Assembly: GCA_964506325.1 (NCBI GenBank)
Contig: CAZDLO010000137.1
Coordinates: 1-8,290 of the forward strand
From: CAINVV01 sp964506325
GTDB lineage: Bacteria > Bacteroidota > Bacteroidia > Bacteroidales > Prolixibacteraceae
Direction: 5' to 3'
Length of the DNA stretch: 8,290 nt
In this document: positions 6,722-8,290 of the stretch, one piece after another
Position numbering within the stretch: position 1 is the stretch's first letter
Layout: every line of letters begins with the position of its first letter
The notes under the pieces: model-generated
Told to the model about the DNA's origin: nothing
Databases searched by the model: none
What the model saw: only the letters and a program-made list of their open reading frames with translations
Made by a program: the position numbers and the translations under genes

Positions 6722-7315
6722 TTAAAGTTCACCTCTCAGCCCGATTGAATCAGCCCCCTTTTGCATGGCAACAATGGTTTCTGCTACAAGTTCTTCCACG
6801 GTCTTTCCAAGCATTCCTGCTCCTTTTGCAATCACGTCCCTGTTGGCCCCGGCTGCAAAGGCACGGGTATTCCATTTCTTCATGACAGATTTGGCTGTGA
6901 GATCGAGGATGCTTTTGGAAGGCCTTACATAAACGCAGGCAGTTATGAGTCCGGTGAGTTCATCCGTTGCGAAAAGTACTTTTTCCAGGTATTCGACCGG
7001 TTCAGTGTCGGAACAGATACCCCAGCCATGGCTTACAATGGCACGTATATAGCTTTCCGGCCAGTTGAGGTCTTCCAGTATCTTCCTGGTCATTGTACAA
7101 TGCTGGTCTGGATATTGCTCATAATCCAGGTCGTGGCACAACCCGATGACTCCCCATTTTTCTGCATCTTCTCCGGACTGCTCTGCGAAATGCCGCATCA
7201 CTGATTCCACTGCCAGTCCATGGCGTCTCAGGCTATCCTGCCTGTTGTATTGGCATAAGAGGGCAAATCCTTCTGTTCTTGATGGTGCTATTTCCATAGA
7301 AGCGCTATTTATCAT
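6722..7315 (-). CDS. HD-domain phosphohydrolase-like protein
   Basis: This 197-aa cytoplasmic protein carries the metal-binding pattern of the HD superfamily: His32 (RRHGLAVE), His61-Asp62 (GLCHDLDYEQYPD), His96 (AIVSHGWGI) and Asp118 (LFATDELTGLI). All expected ligands are present, so it should be an active metal-dependent phosphohydrolase or nucleotidase; the substrate cannot be read from sequence. The C-terminal part (about 128-190) is helical and contains a segment KSVMKKWNTRAFAAGANRDV typical of this short 'HD domain-containing hydrolase' group. ATG 7315 is preferred over ATG 7297 (six residues shorter) because it has A at -3 to -5. It is the first gene of the leftward cluster and diverges from the 61-aa small protein gene. 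Confidence 0.88.
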   Translation of the reverse strand: MINSASMEIAPSRTEGFALLCQYNRQDSLRRHGLAVESVMRHFAEQSGEDAEKWGVIGLCHDLDYEQYPDQHCTMTRKILEDLNWPESYIRAIVSHGWGICSDTEPVEYLEKVLFATDELTGLITACVYVRPSKSILDLTAKSVMKKWNTRAFAAGANRDVIAKGAGMLGKTVEELVAETIVAMQKGADSIGLRGEL

Positions 7316-7555
7316 GCTTTGTAAAGATAATCAAGATGTTTAAATTTCATTATCCGCTCCTGAACGGTGTGTTCATCCCTGGATCAAATTGCGCCAACTC
7401 TGGCTCAAAATATTTCATGGGGATTTTTAATGGGCATGAAAATCAGGTTGATTGTCTATGAAATTGCCCGATTCGTCTATTTCATTGTGTCAATAAGCCC
7501 GATGGCTGTAAGTTTGGGCATGATTTTAATAACAACAATTTAAAAATACATAATT
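7316..7555. other. Divergent intergenic region with short repeats
   Basis: This stretch of 240 bp must hold the promoters of the leftward HD-gene cluster and the rightward small-protein gene. I see no convincing Bacteroidota -33 TTTG / -7 TAnnTTTG pair for either. It contains a 9-bp direct repeat TGGGCATGA (7431-7439 and 7515-7523), a 7-bp direct repeat GCCCGAT (7466-7472 and 7497-7503), and a small inverted repeat TGAAC-N5-GTTCA (7361-7375). The bases just before 7556 are A/T-rich, as is usual for starts in this phylum. No coding potential of note. Confidence 0.5.
7431..7523. repeat. Paired 9-bp direct repeat TGGGCATGA upstream of the small-protein gene
   Basis: TGGGCATGA occurs at 7431-7439 and again at 7515-7523, an 84-bp repeat distance, with the second copy ending 32 bp before ATG 7556. 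The placement would fit regulator binding sites, but a 9-bp match in 240 bp of A/T-rich DNA can arise by chance. Confidence 0.25.
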
Positions 7556-7741
7556 ATGAAAGCTAAAAGATTTTTACTCGGATTAACATTTTTCGTTTTT
7601 GGCATGGTTGCAGCATTAGGAATAGTATCACACAACCAACGCCACAATTACAATCACCAGGCAGGTATCAGGAAGAGTGCCATTATTGAAGTCGGCGCCC
7701 CTCTTACCGTGAAGCAACTCAGGCAGGGTGGATTTATTTAA
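7556..7741 (+). CDS. 61-aa membrane-anchored small protein, unknown function
   Basis: The sequence begins MKAKRFLLGLTFFVFGMVAALGIVSH: a Lys/Arg-rich head, then one hydrophobic segment (about 7-24) that could be a signal anchor or an uncleaved signal. The remainder is short and polar (NQRHNYNHQAGIRK), then a more ordered end (SAIIEVGAPLTVKQLRQGGFI). No family is recognised. Evidence that it is a real gene: an A-rich start context, an in-frame hydrophobic helix, and a strong terminator beginning about 27 bp after the stop, so it appears to be a monocistronic unit. It diverges from the HD-domain gene and converges on the histidine kinase gene. Confidence 0.65.
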   Translation: MKAKRFLLGLTFFVFGMVAALGIVSHNQRHNYNHQAGIRKSAIIEVGAPLTVKQLRQGGFI

Positions 7742-7767
7742 CTCATTTGCATTGGGTTGACCTAAAT

Positions 7768-7813
7768 AAAGATCCGGACAGCGTTCAGAGTGAACACTGT
7801 CCGGATTTCTTTT
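7768..7813. terminator. Strong, probably bidirectional intrinsic terminator
   Basis: The outer stem ATCCGGACAG (7772-7781) pairs perfectly with CTGTCCGGAT (7797-7806). After one C/A mismatch, GTTCA (7783-7787) pairs with TGAAC (7791-7795) around the loop GAG. On the + strand it is followed by TTTCTTTT; on the - strand the stem is followed by CTTTATTTAGG. It therefore can stop the small-protein transcript and also the convergent histidine kinase transcript. Confidence 0.88.
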
Positions 7814-7855
7814 GGTGCTCCGGCGAAAAATTTGAGATGATTTTATTGTGGGGGC

Positions 7856-8290
7856 TTATTCGCCAGAAAATGGGAGGTGAAAAGTAAATTTGCTTCCCTT
7901 TCCTTCTTCACTTTCCACGCAGAGGGTCTCCTGGTGTTTGGCAAGGAATTCCTTACAGAGTAAGAGTCCGATACCCGTACCCTGTTCTTTTTCAGTTCCT
8001 GGCCGTGAGTTCCGTTCTGATATTTTGAACAACTGGCTGACGATCTCCTCATTCATCCCTATTCCGTTGTCTCGGACTGATATCTCCACTTTATCCAGCT
8101 TTTGAACAGCTTCCAGGATAATCTTCCCGCCTTTGGGTGTGTATTTGGCGGCATTGGTAACCAGGTTCCGTACAACTGTTTCCACCATTCTCAGGTCAGC
8201 ATTGGTTTTTAGATGCTCAGGTACGTGACATTCGATTTCTATGTTCTTTTCCTGCATCAATGATTCAGTCAGGCTGATCACATCAGAAAA
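7856..8290 (-). CDS. Sensor histidine kinase, C-terminal ATPase domain (5' end outside window)
   Basis: The last 144 residues are visible and the frame stays open to the right edge (FSDVISLTESLM...), so the apparent GTG start at 8281 is internal. The sequence is a complete HATPase_c catalytic domain: N-box VVRNLVTNAAKYTPKGG with Asn42/Asn46, G1 box RDNGIGM (about 73-79), F-box LFKI (about 87-90), and G2 box GTGIGLLLCKEF (about 104-115), ending in the usual CVESEEGKGSKFTFHLP. The region just before (LMQEKNIEIECHVPEHL) is the link from the DHp helix, so the phospho-accepting His and any sensor domain lie outside the window. All ATP-binding motifs are intact. Two-component partner and signal are unknown. 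The stop is 43 bp from the bidirectional terminator. Confidence 0.93.
   Translation of the reverse strand, partial: FSDVISLTESLMQEKNIEIECHVPEHLKTNADLRMVETVVRNLVTNAAKYTPKGGKIILEAVQKLDKVEISVRDNGIGMNEEIVSQLFKISERNSRPGTEKEQGTGIGLLLCKEFLAKHQETLCVESEEGKGSKFTFHLPFSGE

Noticed and set aside
6761..7204. 147-aa + strand open frame opposite the HD-domain gene
   Set aside because: The - strand frame has a complete HD metal-ligand set; the + frame translation has no recognisable features.
8279..8281. GTG start for the histidine kinase frame at the right edge
   Set aside because: The frame is open through the edge and the start would fall just before the ATPase domain, leaving no DHp domain; the gene clearly continues outside the window.

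Overview
The window looks like a chromosomal segment of a Bacteroidota bacterium, probably class Bacteroidia. Several things point there: secreted proteins with short Lys-rich signal peptides ending in FSQ or AQ, an outer-membrane beta-barrel of the 'porin family' type, a short (about 190 aa) Crp/Fnr regulator of the form common in that phylum, A-rich start contexts with little Shine-Dalgarno signal, and carbohydrate-active-type genes arranged in tandem. No rRNA, tRNA, CRISPR array, transposase or phage gene was seen. The species cannot be named from sequence alone.

Left part (1-3902, + strand): the 3' end of a large gene with an all-helical region followed by a C-terminal beta-sandwich; then a 731-aa secreted protein that reads as a glycoside-hydrolase-like TIM barrel with a glutamine-amidotransferase-like domain and a beta-rich tail; then a Crp/Fnr-family regulator. 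The gaps are 38 and 22 bp, so these three are likely one transcript and may form a glycan-processing unit.

Middle (3903-5086, + strand): a short intergenic region holds two successive 24-bp palindromes. The first contains an exact FNR-type box, TTGAT-N4-ATCAA. The second ends on the start codon of a 154-aa protein. That protein resembles the NAD(P)-binding half of ferredoxin-NADP reductases, but it has no FAD domain and its key motifs are eroded. An outer-membrane beta-barrel gene follows 12 bp later. This regulator / operator-like site / orphan redox domain / barrel group is the most unusual part of the window.

Right part (5083-7315, - strand): read in transcription order, an HD-domain phosphohydrolase, a secreted PQQ-type beta-propeller protein and a small membrane protein. 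The last gene converges on the beta-barrel gene and the two stop codons overlap within TTAA. A divergent intergenic region (7316-7555) precedes a 61-aa membrane-anchored small protein (+ strand). A strong, apparently bidirectional terminator (about 7768-7813) follows it. The window ends in the C-terminal ATPase domain of a sensor histidine kinase (- strand), which runs off the right edge.
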